Virus record (IMG/VR): IMGVR_UViG_3300035698_021224
Span: 1-48,036 of that record
Strand: one strand, 5' to 3'
Origin: a virus
DNA length: 48,036 bases
The notes beneath the pieces were generated by a model. The model worked only from the letters and a program-made list of their open reading frames with translations. It had not been told where the DNA came from and ran no database searches. This document shows positions 34,137 through 43,697 of the stretch, in pieces. Within the stretch, counting starts at the first letter, position 1; every line of letters starts with the position of its first letter. The position numbers and the translations under genes are program-made.

Positions 34137-35732
34137 TTAATCATTTAAAACGAAAGCTAGTTGCCCTTTTAAATCTCTAGCATCTCTAGAATTTCCTATT
34201 TTATTTTTAGCTATCTGTTCCCAAACAATTTTAAAATTTTGCTCAGGATTATCTTTACTTGTAATAAGCTCTGTCTTAATTCCATAACCCAAAACCTTTT
34301 CTCGAGCTACTTCATCTTCATAGGCAGCTTTAGCAGTTATATCTTCTATATTTTGATATTGTCTTTGCTTTTCTTTTTGTTTAACTTCTTTTGTCTCTTC
34401 ATCATCATTAACATCTTCTATTTCTGGTTCTAAAAAATTATCAAAAAACCCTTGTGCTAGTAAGCCTATCATTGCTCCGAGATACTCGTGACCTAATTTA
34501 CCACCTATTATATAACCCGCTAAAACGAAAGGTCCCGCAGATCCTGCAACAGCTCCCTCAAAAGCCCCCATTATTGATCCATGTTGGGCATATCCTAAAC
34601 CTATTCCTATAGGAGCACCTAAAGCTTTAGCAAACCCATTTATTTTTCCAAGATCAAGGTTTGTGAGAAAATCAAGATCAACCGCTGATTTATCTAACCT
34701 TTTTTTTTTAAATTGAACTACCCCACCTGTTTTTGTTACTACAATATCTATATCCTCAATTCCATCTATATCATTTTTTTCAGCTAAATATGTTAGTACA
34801 TCCTCAAGATCATTATAAATACTTGATCCTTTCTTAACTAACAATGTATTTGAATTTATTTTAATTCTATCATTATTAACAGTACTTGCTGCTGTTTCAT
34901 GACCTTGAGAATCATATTTAGTACCATCAGGCATAGTATAAGTACCATCAGAATTTTGTACAGCTTTAGCTATGTCAAATTCAATATCAGGTCCCTGTTT
35001 AGCATTTAATATATCAGAACCACCACCTGACTCATTACCATATTGATTAGCATATGTATCCTCAAATTCTTTATCAGAAAAACCACCTTGTTCTTTTTGT
35101 GCTAAATAACCATCAGCTGCTGTTACTGCTTGTTGTAAATTCCACTGTTTACCACCATTTTCATATTGCCAATCTTGACCATTCCAAGTAGCTTGAACTT
35201 GTTGTCCTGACATAGGATCTTGAAATTTAGCTGATTGTCCTTGTTGATATTGTCCAGCAGGAGGAAATTCTCGCCAACCATTACTCTCAAAAACTGGAGG
35301 CATTCCTTTCCAAACATCACCTTCCCAATTAGCCTTATCAGCTTCATCAGTGCTTTGTAGATTTGAATCAGTTAAAGTAGGTTTAGTATTAGCTAAACCT
35401 CTCCAGGTAGCTTCATCAACAACTTTCCTGCCTTGAGGAGGGGTGTTTGCTGACCATGTCATAGATGCAAAATCTTTAGGATCATCCTGAGAATAAACCG
35501 TCCCAGCACCAGTATTTAATGAATAAAATGTTGTGTTCGGAGAAGCTAACCAATCTCCTACCCCCTCCGCATTTTTAATAATATTTGATGATTCGATATC
35601 AGTTTTAACAAGTGCTGATTCTTTACTCATATCTATGTTAACACTACCTTCTTTAAAGTCAACATCACCCAATTCAGCTGTTAAAATATTTTGAATTTCT
35701 TTTTTCCTGTCTTCTGACATCACAATATTCAT
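34137..35732 (-). CDS. KINSNT-domain protein with glycine-zipper membrane-like segment (531 aa)
   Basis: ATG 35732 has GGAG 6 bases upstream; GTG 35744 and ATG 35735 are less likely starts. Residues ~1-280 are Asn/Gln/Gly/Trp-rich and look repetitive (AKFQDPMSGQQVQATWNGQ). Residues ~290-345 are a KINSNT module (RIKINSNTLLVKKGS, then IVVTKTGGVVQF). Residues ~365-435 are a Gly/Ala-rich apolar stretch (GAPIGIGLGYAQHGSIMGAF, GPFVLAGYIIGGKLG), typical of glycine zippers that pack in membranes. The C-terminus is charged. It could be an ejected pilot or pore-like virion protein. Located right after the portal gene. Tandem TAA TAA stops end it. Confidence 0.55.
   Translation of the reverse strand: MNIVMSEDRKKEIQNILTAELGDVDFKEGSVNIDMSKESALVKTDIESSNIIKNAEGVGDWLASPNTTFYSLNTGAGTVYSQDDPKDFASMTWSANTPPQGRKVVDEATWRGLANTKPTLTDSNLQSTDEADKANWEGDVWKGMPPVFESNGWREFPPAGQYQQGQSAKFQDPMSGQQVQATWNGQDWQYENGGKQWNLQQAVTAADGYLAQKEQGGFSDKEFEDTYANQYGNESGGGSDILNAKQGPDIEFDIAKAVQNSDGTYTMPDGTKYDSQGHETAASTVNNDRIKINSNTLLVKKGSSIYNDLEDVLTYLAEKNDIDGIEDIDIVVTKTGGVVQFKKKRLDKSAVDLDFLTNLDLGKINGFAKALGAPIGIGLGYAQHGSIMGAFEGAVAGSAGPFVLAGYIIGGKLGHEYLGAMIGLLAQGFFDNFLEPEIEDVNDDEETKEVKQKEKQRQYQNIEDITAKAAYEDEVAREKVLGYGIKTELITSKDNPEQNFKIVWEQIAKNKIGNSRDARDLKGQLAFVLND
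34843..34870 (-). repeat. 28-bp exact repeat, copy 1
   Basis: This stretch encoding RIKINSNT in the 531-aa gene is identical, base for base, to 18877-18904 in the 60-aa gene. The flanking sequences diverge. Confidence 0.85.
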
Positions 35733-35745
35733 CATATACTCCACA

Positions 35746-38700
35746 CTATAATTTTATAAAGAAACTTTTAAGACTATCATCTAATTTATGCGAAAAATCC
35801 ACCCACATTCCTACATGATTAGTAAATACTCGATAGGGATCTTTATCGATAATATTTAAGCAATTACCGGATAAATCCCATACTTTTCCATGAATTAATT
35901 TTCCATCCACTGATCCTGTTTTTATATTTTCAGAATTAAACTCCCAACCAATAATGTTAGATTTCTCATCTTTTACTGATTGAATTACTTTTAATACTTT
36001 ATATGTATCTATTTCTGTTTCAGTTAAGTTATAGGAGTTATTTGAAAATACTTTAATAACTGCTTTTTTTAAGACATCATCATCAAATAAATTTATATAA
36101 GTTATAAGTCTATCTGTCAATGATCCGTCTTCAACACCTACCCAATTTGATACATATAAACTCTTCTTACTTATAAATATAGGGATTTTTCCTCTTTTTT
36201 TAAGTTTTTCTTGTTCTACAAATAAATAAACATCTGCAATCCCAGCATTTTTTACTTTGTAATCTTCTTCCCACTCAGGTAAATTAACTACATCATCTAC
36301 AAAAATAATATTATTATATTTACGAGATATGTATTTTCCTAATTTATTTACAATTCTATCTAAATTTCCAGAATACTCTATAGGACATCCTTTAACATTC
36401 ATATCTTTATAATACAAATCAACATACTTTACAAAACCAGATTCTATATTATTGACTTCATCAAATCCTTCTATACAAGCAGTGAATAATACAATATCAC
36501 CATCTGGAGATAAGATTGAACTTAAATTACGTCCTTTTTTAATTAGATCTCCCACATCATATGAGAAACCTTCTTTATTAGTTACATTTCCAATTTTAAC
36601 TTTAAAAATACCTTGTTCTTGAAATCCTTTTAATTGACCGTAACTATAACATGTATTTCCTAAATCTCTTAAAAATCTAGCTATAATTTCTCTATCAATA
36701 GATAAACTAGCAAAAGAAGTTACCCAACTTTCAAATTCATTTTGTAGTAATAAATCAGAATAATCTCGTAAATTTTTATCTTCGTTATAATATTGAGTAT
36801 AAACAGGAACTGTTTTTGTATTAGTATAAGATGAAAATTTTCCTTGCATATACAAATCAGATAAACTATTTACTAAATCTTTTTTATTTAAAATAACAGC
36901 TTCCTTAAAACTTCCATTATTTTTTTCTAGCATAACCGATAATTTGTTTTGTAATGATTGTAATGAAAAAACAACATCTGTATCAATTCGATTAGATTTT
37001 ACATTTTCAAACCATTTATCATTATTAACAGGTAACCCGTTACTGGTTATTTCTAATGCTTCTTTAGTCTCATCTTCCTCTGTTACTTTAGTATAAACTA
37101 TATTATTATCAGAATTTTTTATAAAAAATTTATCAACTTTCTTAAGATCTATAGAAGTTCCTGGATCTACTGCTTCTTTTACATCACTATTTTTTTCTAT
37201 AGTTTCTTCTTTTTTACCTTTTTTAAATCTATCAAAAAATCTATTCTTTGAAGCCATAGGTCCTGGTAGTACTCCCGAAGAACTTGCAGGTGCTGGTGTG
37301 AGGGGAATTCCGAATTTTTGTTCTAACTCATCTTGTTTTTGCTTCCTTCTATACTCATCTTCTAAACTTAAACCCATATGCAATAACAATGTAAATGCAG
37401 ATAGAGGTCCTTTTCCTTGAGCATAAACAGTATTTAAAAAAGTTAGATAAGCTTGATCATCTCTCATCATTAATTTTTTATCCCAAATTAATTCTGGGAT
37501 AATTAATCGTTCTCTTTTTTCTTGCTCATTTCTACTTACACGATACTGTCCAACTATCTCTTTAGCATCTCTTTTATACCAACCATTCCGTTCAGCCATT
37601 ATTTTAAATATTTTATCTCGAATTAGTTGTTGGCTAAACAAATCTCTTTTAGCCCTGTATCTTGATAATTGGGTTTGAAGTCCTACATTAGCACTTGCAT
37701 AACTAGTGTCATTATTCATAAAAGCTTTATTAACACCAAGAGCTACCATCTTTTTTTCATTAATCTCATTCCATTCTTTTTCTAAATTCATTACTTTATC
37801 TGCTACAGTAATATATTCTACATCTAAACCGTAATGATATATTAATGAAAAATTAGGATCAAAATTTGCTTGTTGTAACATTTGTGCTAAAGCTTTTTGG
37901 TGTGATTCTGAAGGAATCCATCCCTTATTCTTATCCCCTAATTTAAATAATTTCAAAGGATAGATAAAATTATCAGCTATAGTTATTTGTGCTTCCCTTA
38001 ACTTATCTTCATACATTAATAATCTAAATAATCTATCTATAATTGAAGTTCCTCTAATATCATACGGGTTAGATCTTCTAGCAATGTGAGTAACTTCACT
38101 CGGGTCCAACACAACATTTTTTCCCGTCAAGACCCTCCTAACTATATCTTTAGGTAATTTACGTTTTAATCTCTGTTCCTCTGGTTTAGTTGAATGAATA
38201 ATAGATTTTAATTCATCATCAGGTATTAATTCTATTACAGCTTCTTGATCAGCAAAAGGACTATATTTAACTTCCATGTAATCTGGATTGTGTATTACTA
38301 AATTATCCCACATACCATCTTTTTCAGACCAATTAGTATGAACAAAAACTTCACCTATTTTCAAAAATTCTAAATCAATTGCAGGTAAGGTAGAAAAAAA
38401 GTTTATCCGTTCCAAACAATCTTCTACATGTTTTTTAATCGAAGGATCATCTACTAAAACTTCTGCAGGTGAGTAAGGTAATTCTGCATGAAGTTCTAAA
38501 ACAGAACCTACTGTTTCATCATGATTACTAAACCATCTTCTCCATCTATTCTTTTGTCTTAATTGTTTCGGTAGGTAAATTGCAGTAGTAGTTAATTCAG
38601 GATCATAAAATCTTCGAGCAGGATTTCTCATAATACTACTCGAACTACCTAATCCTGAAACAGATCCCACAGTACTATAAATATCTGCTAATGCTCCTGT

Positions 38701-38808
38701 AGAACCTTTCTTACCTTCTCGTTCTAAATTAGCAGAAGCCATAATATTCCTAGGGAGAATATTGTTAAAACTTTCTGGCATTATCCCATCTTTCATATCA
38801 TCTTTCAT
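35746..38808 (-). CDS. Portal protein with long C-terminal extension (1020 aa)
   Basis: Residues ~60-520 match the general portal layout: the basic start KQLRQKNRWRRWFSNHDETV, FLKIGEVFVHTNW, and a wing strand and SEVTHIARRSNPYDIRGTSI, the usual 'H-x-R-x-N-P-Y-x-x-x-G-x-S' of large-phage portals. A helical LFRLLMYEDKLREAQ and clip/stem region follow. The dodecamer forms the DNA gate at one capsid vertex. Residues ~560-1020 are an extra unknown part with a possible nuclease-like stretch (AGIADVYLF, then IPIFISKKS at ~860-890). A normal portal is 450-600 aa, so the length is unusual. Confidence 0.8.
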   Translation of the reverse strand: MKDDMKDGIMPESFNNILPRNIMASANLEREGKKGSTGALADIYSTVGSVSGLGSSSSIMRNPARRFYDPELTTTAIYLPKQLRQKNRWRRWFSNHDETVGSVLELHAELPYSPAEVLVDDPSIKKHVEDCLERINFFSTLPAIDLEFLKIGEVFVHTNWSEKDGMWDNLVIHNPDYMEVKYSPFADQEAVIELIPDDELKSIIHSTKPEEQRLKRKLPKDIVRRVLTGKNVVLDPSEVTHIARRSNPYDIRGTSIIDRLFRLLMYEDKLREAQITIADNFIYPLKLFKLGDKNKGWIPSESHQKALAQMLQQANFDPNFSLIYHYGLDVEYITVADKVMNLEKEWNEINEKKMVALGVNKAFMNNDTSYASANVGLQTQLSRYRAKRDLFSQQLIRDKIFKIMAERNGWYKRDAKEIVGQYRVSRNEQEKRERLIIPELIWDKKLMMRDDQAYLTFLNTVYAQGKGPLSAFTLLLHMGLSLEDEYRRKQKQDELEQKFGIPLTPAPASSSGVLPGPMASKNRFFDRFKKGKKEETIEKNSDVKEAVDPGTSIDLKKVDKFFIKNSDNNIVYTKVTEEDETKEALEITSNGLPVNNDKWFENVKSNRIDTDVVFSLQSLQNKLSVMLEKNNGSFKEAVILNKKDLVNSLSDLYMQGKFSSYTNTKTVPVYTQYYNEDKNLRDYSDLLLQNEFESWVTSFASLSIDREIIARFLRDLGNTCYSYGQLKGFQEQGIFKVKIGNVTNKEGFSYDVGDLIKKGRNLSSILSPDGDIVLFTACIEGFDEVNNIESGFVKYVDLYYKDMNVKGCPIEYSGNLDRIVNKLGKYISRKYNNIIFVDDVVNLPEWEEDYKVKNAGIADVYLFVEQEKLKKRGKIPIFISKKSLYVSNWVGVEDGSLTDRLITYINLFDDDVLKKAVIKVFSNNSYNLTETEIDTYKVLKVIQSVKDEKSNIIGWEFNSENIKTGSVDGKLIHGKVWDLSGNCLNIIDKDPYRVFTNHVGMWVDFSHKLDDSLKSFFIKL

Positions 38809-38826
38809 ATTGTATCATCTGTCCTT

Positions 38827-41800
38827 TTATTGAGTTTTCTTGTAAATCATCATGTCTCTATAAGTAGAAAAAGCCTCCGGAGATTTATATCCAGTACCAT
38901 ACATAGCATTTTGCATTTGTTGTGAAGTATTTATAGAATCTTTCACAAGACCAGCATACTCTTTTAACTCCCCTTCTGTCAATAAATGTCCTAAATCTTC
39001 TGGTACATATTTAGTAACAAACCAAAGAGTTTTTGAAGCTTCCGTAGCTTGTTTATATTCTTGTTCTTGCGAAACAAAACTATTATAACCATCTATTAAT
39101 TCCATTAAATTAACAAATTTAGGAACTAGGTGTTGTTCTAAAAGAGGGTGAATACTTTCATTATCTTTACCCTCAAAACCATTATCAGAATTTTGATAGT
39201 ATGAAGGAATTTCTGCAATCTCAGTAACTTCTTGAAAATAATTTATAAAAACATTTCTATCTATTGAAGAGTAAGGTAAATCAAAAGACAAATCACTGGC
39301 ATCAACTTTATTTGTTAGATGACTTTGAATCCAATCAATTACTTCGTTTAACTTCTCTTGAAAATCACTGGTCAATGATTCTAAATCATCCCCACCATTA
39401 TTAAATATACTTTGAATTTGTTTAAATCCGGATAATAAATTACTATTATCCTGATTATCATTAGGATTAGTAGTAATTCCTGTAATAGCAGCAACACCAC
39501 CATTATCATCTTTCCATATAGGAACACCACTTAATGTTGATTTTTTTGGTTTATAAGAACCTTTTGAATGAGACACTACTAAACTTCGTTTACATTCATT
39601 TATTGATCGTCTTAAAGATTCTAGAACACTGTAAAAATTCTTACGACTATCTTGAATGCTATTAGGTGGTACTTTTCTATACTCAGACTCAGATCTTCTA
39701 AGATCTGTTTGTTGCTCATCAGTTCTATTATCTTCTGCCTGATTATGACTAAAATCATGAACATTCCCTATTGTTTTTGTAATTAATTCATTTTGAGGTT
39801 TAAATACTTTTTCTAACAGAAGTAAAACTTCTTTAGAAACAGACAACATCTCATCAGGTTTTTCTAATTGACTTAACATATCATCTATACCTACCACATC
39901 TCCTGCATTTTTTGCCATATGTTCGAGAGTTGTTCCCGTTGCTGATGAGGTACTATTCACAATAGTTAATAAATTATCAATAGGTTTTTTTAATTTATCA
40001 AAAACTGCATCATTAACAGAATCTATGGTATTATGCCTATCTGTTATTATTTGATTTAATTTTATAAATTCTTCATTAGTTGATATAAAACGTGACCCAG
40101 GAATTCCAGGATTAAGCATAATAGGTTGTAAAGAATCTTTTGGTTTTTCTTCATTCCAACTTTCAATTATTTTTTTAATTGTCATAAAATCATTACTATC
40201 AACACCCTCTATAGCTTTAATTAATAAATCTAATGCTAGCATACCTTGATTAGTACTTCTATTTTCAGTTTTTTTCAGTTGTAAAATAAATTCTTTAAAA
40301 AAACTCTTTACGGTTTTTATATAACCTAAACTTTTAACCTCTACTCCCAACTCTTGAGCCTTAGCAGCATCATTTAATATAGGTGCGAATTCATTTTTAA
40401 AAATTTCATAAGAATTATTTAATTCAGATATATCAGTTAAAATATCATTAATATTCTGTCTGTTCACTATAGTTTGAACATTTTTAAATACATCAGTTAT
40501 AGTTTGTTTCTCATCTTCTTGTTTATCAGAAAAAGTATATAAATTATTTAACAAAGATAATAAAAAACCTAACTTTTCCTCACTAAAGTACACTTTCATC
40601 AAATCCCATGGTTTATTTAATTTAGGATTATCAACTGCTTGATTCTCTAAATCTAACCTTAATTTTTTCAAACCTTCTAGATTTACAGGTTTATTTACTA
40701 AACTTAAATCATTTTGATAATTTTGTTTTATAGCATCAATATCTTGAAAAACATCATTAAATTTATTATCAAATTTATTATAGATAGCAGAAATATATTT
40801 CAGCAACATTTTTCTAACTGCGTGAGTTGCTTTTTTCTTTTCTGCAAATTCTGTTAACTTATTAGCGAAAACTTCTTTTACATGGGCTAAATTCATTCCT
40901 CCCATAGTTTTCATAATATCAGAATCATTCACAGGACGTTGTAAATCCTCTTGATCTAGTTCTATTAAAGATTGTACTGGTTCCGGTATATCTGTTCGAT
41001 CTAAAAAGAACTTTACATCATTAATTATTTTTAAATTATTTTTTATAGATAATAACTTTTCTTCAATATTATCAAGAGTAGTAGGAGATTGTAATAACAT
41101 TAATAATTCTTTTAATTTTTTTGTTTTTTTACCGACATTATCAATAGATTTATCTACTCTCCTTAATTCTATATCAAAAGGATCTAATTTTGTCATTTCA
41201 AATGCTATGTAATTATTAATCTCTGATAAACTATTATTATAAATCCCAATCTGTTCTTGTAAAGTCTCGTACTGTTCTTGTAAATCAACATAATTAGAAT
41301 CACCTTCTACTAAGGTATTCAATAATTTAGAAACTTCTCGTGTATCTGAATGTAATTTTAATAAAGTATTTTCAGTTTCAGATTTTTGATCATCATATCC
41401 TAGTAATTCTTTTGATTGAAGTCCTTGTTCCCATTGTAACCATTTTTTACGATCTTTTAAACAATAAGATCCCCAAGTTCCTTGTGTCTTCTCCTGTTTT
41501 CGATTTCCCGTACCTTTCTGTATTTTTGAAACATTTATACTATTTGTATAGTTTTCAAATTGAGCTTCAGGTATATAATCTGATTTTTCAAGATTTTGAT
41601 TAGGATCTACTAATAAATTATTTTCAGCTTCAGGTACCTTACCCATTAATTTTTGAAATTCAATAGTTTCTGGTGGTGTCTCAGTAAAATTAACATCTTC
41701 TGGATTAACAATATCTTCTTCTTGAAGTATTAATCCACCTTGTTCATCAATTGTTGATTGATTTAAAACAACATCATAATACTTAAGTCTATCATTAATT

Positions 41801-42462
41801 AAAGTTATAGCTTCATCTATAATATATTCTTGTTTATGAACAGCATCTAACTTTTTAAAATCATCTAATATATCTTTATCTTTATTTAAATAAATACCTT
41901 TAACACCATATCTATCCCAATCAGCTTTTATGGTAGGACCTCCATCTTCATCCGCACCGATGGTATAACCAGGACTATATTTTTCTAGAAAAAATTGAAT
42001 CTCTTCCCTATTTTGAGTACTTACAAATGTCTGAACATCTTCTTCTACTTGTTGAATTTCTGAATCTAAATTAATTACATCTGGACTTTGCATCACAACA
42101 TTTCTTTTTTCATAAATATTGTTCAATAAATTAACATATTTATTTAAATTGCTTTCTAGATTATCTGAAGATAGTAGTGCTCCTGAAACTGAAGTATTCC
42201 CAAACCAAAAACTCATCCATGTATTAAATGTATGTGGTTGATCTTTATCTTGATCAACAGCAAACTTTGTTCTACTGTTTTTAATATAAAGATCATAAAA
42301 AGCATTGTGTAATAAATTTTCTACACTGTCTATAGACAATCCTTGTTTATTACAATAATTTAATAAATAATCAGTGGTTAATTCTATTTTAGAATATTTT
42401 AAAAAATTAGTTAATTCATTATGATCTAATTCTAGCAATGCTGCAATTATAGATTTATTCAT
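38827..42462 (-). CDS. Very large coiled-coil protein before portal, unknown (1211 aa)
   Basis: I use ATG 42462, with AAGGG upstream; the codon before it is TTG. The protein is almost entirely helical, Leu/Lys/Glu/Asn-rich, with long heptad stretches (VDKSIDNVGKKTKKLKELLM, LKKTENRSTNQGMLALDLLI), and has no recognisable enzyme motif. It has no terminase Walker motifs. It sits directly upstream of portal in the late transcript. It may be an inner-head or ejection protein, or a large core component. Its Asn and Lys content follows the AT-rich bias. Confidence 0.6.
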   Translation of the reverse strand: MNKSIIAALLELDHNELTNFLKYSKIELTTDYLLNYCNKQGLSIDSVENLLHNAFYDLYIKNSRTKFAVDQDKDQPHTFNTWMSFWFGNTSVSGALLSSDNLESNLNKYVNLLNNIYEKRNVVMQSPDVINLDSEIQQVEEDVQTFVSTQNREEIQFFLEKYSPGYTIGADEDGGPTIKADWDRYGVKGIYLNKDKDILDDFKKLDAVHKQEYIIDEAITLINDRLKYYDVVLNQSTIDEQGGLILQEEDIVNPEDVNFTETPPETIEFQKLMGKVPEAENNLLVDPNQNLEKSDYIPEAQFENYTNSINVSKIQKGTGNRKQEKTQGTWGSYCLKDRKKWLQWEQGLQSKELLGYDDQKSETENTLLKLHSDTREVSKLLNTLVEGDSNYVDLQEQYETLQEQIGIYNNSLSEINNYIAFEMTKLDPFDIELRRVDKSIDNVGKKTKKLKELLMLLQSPTTLDNIEEKLLSIKNNLKIINDVKFFLDRTDIPEPVQSLIELDQEDLQRPVNDSDIMKTMGGMNLAHVKEVFANKLTEFAEKKKATHAVRKMLLKYISAIYNKFDNKFNDVFQDIDAIKQNYQNDLSLVNKPVNLEGLKKLRLDLENQAVDNPKLNKPWDLMKVYFSEEKLGFLLSLLNNLYTFSDKQEDEKQTITDVFKNVQTIVNRQNINDILTDISELNNSYEIFKNEFAPILNDAAKAQELGVEVKSLGYIKTVKSFFKEFILQLKKTENRSTNQGMLALDLLIKAIEGVDSNDFMTIKKIIESWNEEKPKDSLQPIMLNPGIPGSRFISTNEEFIKLNQIITDRHNTIDSVNDAVFDKLKKPIDNLLTIVNSTSSATGTTLEHMAKNAGDVVGIDDMLSQLEKPDEMLSVSKEVLLLLEKVFKPQNELITKTIGNVHDFSHNQAEDNRTDEQQTDLRRSESEYRKVPPNSIQDSRKNFYSVLESLRRSINECKRSLVVSHSKGSYKPKKSTLSGVPIWKDDNGGVAAITGITTNPNDNQDNSNLLSGFKQIQSIFNNGGDDLESLTSDFQEKLNEVIDWIQSHLTNKVDASDLSFDLPYSSIDRNVFINYFQEVTEIAEIPSYYQNSDNGFEGKDNESIHPLLEQHLVPKFVNLMELIDGYNSFVSQEQEYKQATEASKTLWFVTKYVPEDLGHLLTEGELKEYAGLVKDSINTSQQMQNAMYGTGYKSPEAFSTYRDMMIYKKTQ

Positions 42463-42473
42463 CAAAAATACCC

Positions 42474-42746
42474 TTACTCAACTATTTCGTAATTCTCTAA
42501 CTCTAAATTATCATTTTTTAAAGCTTTATCTTCTTTCGTGAGATCAGTTGATTTCAAAGAAACTACCTCACCCTCTGTATCCATAGATTTAGTAGCATCA
42601 AACAAATCTCCTGTCTCAGTATCTGAAACAGTCACAGAATCTTCACCTACAGATAACTCATTTAAACCAGTAGAATATTTAAACACTAGAGAATTATTAG
42701 AAAGATGAGCTTCTACAAATTTAGTATAAACACTATCAAGATTCAT
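42474..42746 (-). CDS. Small acidic protein, unknown (90 aa)
   Basis: A mostly beta N-terminal half (NNSLVFKYSTGLNELSV, DSVTVSDTETG) is followed by an acidic, probably disordered end with DLTKEDKALKNDN. Ribosome site AAGGGT precedes ATG 42746. Second gene of the leftward late block. No family is recognised. Confidence 0.55.
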   Translation of the reverse strand: MNLDSVYTKFVEAHLSNNSLVFKYSTGLNELSVGEDSVTVSDTETGDLFDATKSMDTEGEVVSLKSTDLTKEDKALKNDNLELENYEIVE

Positions 42747-42757
42747 TTAAATTACCC

Positions 42758-43519
42758 TTATACCTTAGATTCTAATAAATCTATAAGATCTTCTAACTCA
42801 ATTAATTCATGACGAGCTTCAGATATAATATCACTAACAGTTGATAAATCATCCCCATCATCATCATCCATGTCTTCGTCTATATCTTCTATGTCTTCGT
42901 CAATATCATCATCAGTATCTTCTAAATTATCTAAATCAATTACTTCTATACCTTCATTACAAGGACTATCTAAAACATCTTCGTCATCTGGTTCCATAGA
43001 AATCTCTGCACTAGGTTCTGAAGGATCTATCATATCTCCTCCAATTTCCGGTAAAATTTCTTCAATTAATTTTTTAAATTCTTTCAAAGGAATTTCTTGT
43101 ACAGACATAAAATCCGCTGTTTTAGTAATATCTTGATTAGTAGATAATTTATATTTATCAGAATAATCTTCAACATCATCATACAAAGCCACTTCTTTTG
43201 GTTTGTTTGTAAATGTTAGTTTATCGGGATGACTATTATAGTAACCTTTAGAAAAATTATCAGCTATTCGAAGAAATACATCAACTTTCCCATCAGAGGT
43301 CACTGCTATTTTATCAGCTATTTTAACCGAAGTAGAAGGATATTTCTCATGAAAGATTCTAGCAGCTACTTTTTCAAATGGTTGTTGATCTATAAAATCT
43401 CTGTTAAAAATACCTTTAGAATCGGTACGTAACCACTTGTATAAACCTAAATCAGCTATATCTTCCTTTGTAAAAGAAACCATACCCATCTTTGAATTAA
43501 TTTTTATTATATTTGGCAT
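42758..43519 (-). CDS. Acidic protein opening the late block (253 aa)
   Basis: It begins MPNIIKINSKMGMVSFTKED, partly like the KINSNT start of other proteins here. The middle (VAARIFHEKYPSTSVKIADK, VDVFLRIADNFSKGYYNS) looks folded. Residues ~165-230 are a very acidic run (DDDIDEDIEDIDEDMDDDDG), and the end is helical. It is the first gene of the leftward block and is preceded by CGAGGT. A role in the prohead core or in regulation is possible but unknown. Confidence 0.55.
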   Translation of the reverse strand: MPNIIKINSKMGMVSFTKEDIADLGLYKWLRTDSKGIFNRDFIDQQPFEKVAARIFHEKYPSTSVKIADKIAVTSDGKVDVFLRIADNFSKGYYNSHPDKLTFTNKPKEVALYDDVEDYSDKYKLSTNQDITKTADFMSVQEIPLKEFKKLIEEILPEIGGDMIDPSEPSAEISMEPDDEDVLDSPCNEGIEVIDLDNLEDTDDDIDEDIEDIDEDMDDDDGDDLSTVSDIISEARHELIELEDLIDLLESKV

Positions 43520-43697
43520 AAGAAACCTCGTTAGTATAATTGCGAAAGTAATTAAAAACTTACAATTATAATATTGCCTAATATTTAACTTTTTTTAACC
43601 TAAAATAATAAAAAATCCTGTAACTAAAAAATAACAATTGACAGAAGATCCTACATTATATAAATAAAATAACATAAATTAAAATAAGGATTACTAT
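43520..43697. promoter_or_regulatory. Divergent control region between late and early blocks
   Basis: The 178-bp AT-rich gap holds the rightward early promoter TTGACA (43638-43643), best paired with TATAAA at 43659-43664 (15-bp spacer), or TAAATA at 17 bp. It lacks the TATATT -10 seen in the three insertion promoters. For the leftward block, TATAAT on the minus strand lies in ATATTATAATTG, with no good -35 box. No late leader of the 25.8/20.8 kb kind is present. Confidence 0.55.

Noticed and set aside
38827-42462. Large terminase in the slot before the portal
   Set aside because: The protein there is a coiled coil without Walker A/B or nuclease motifs. The terminase must lie outside the window.
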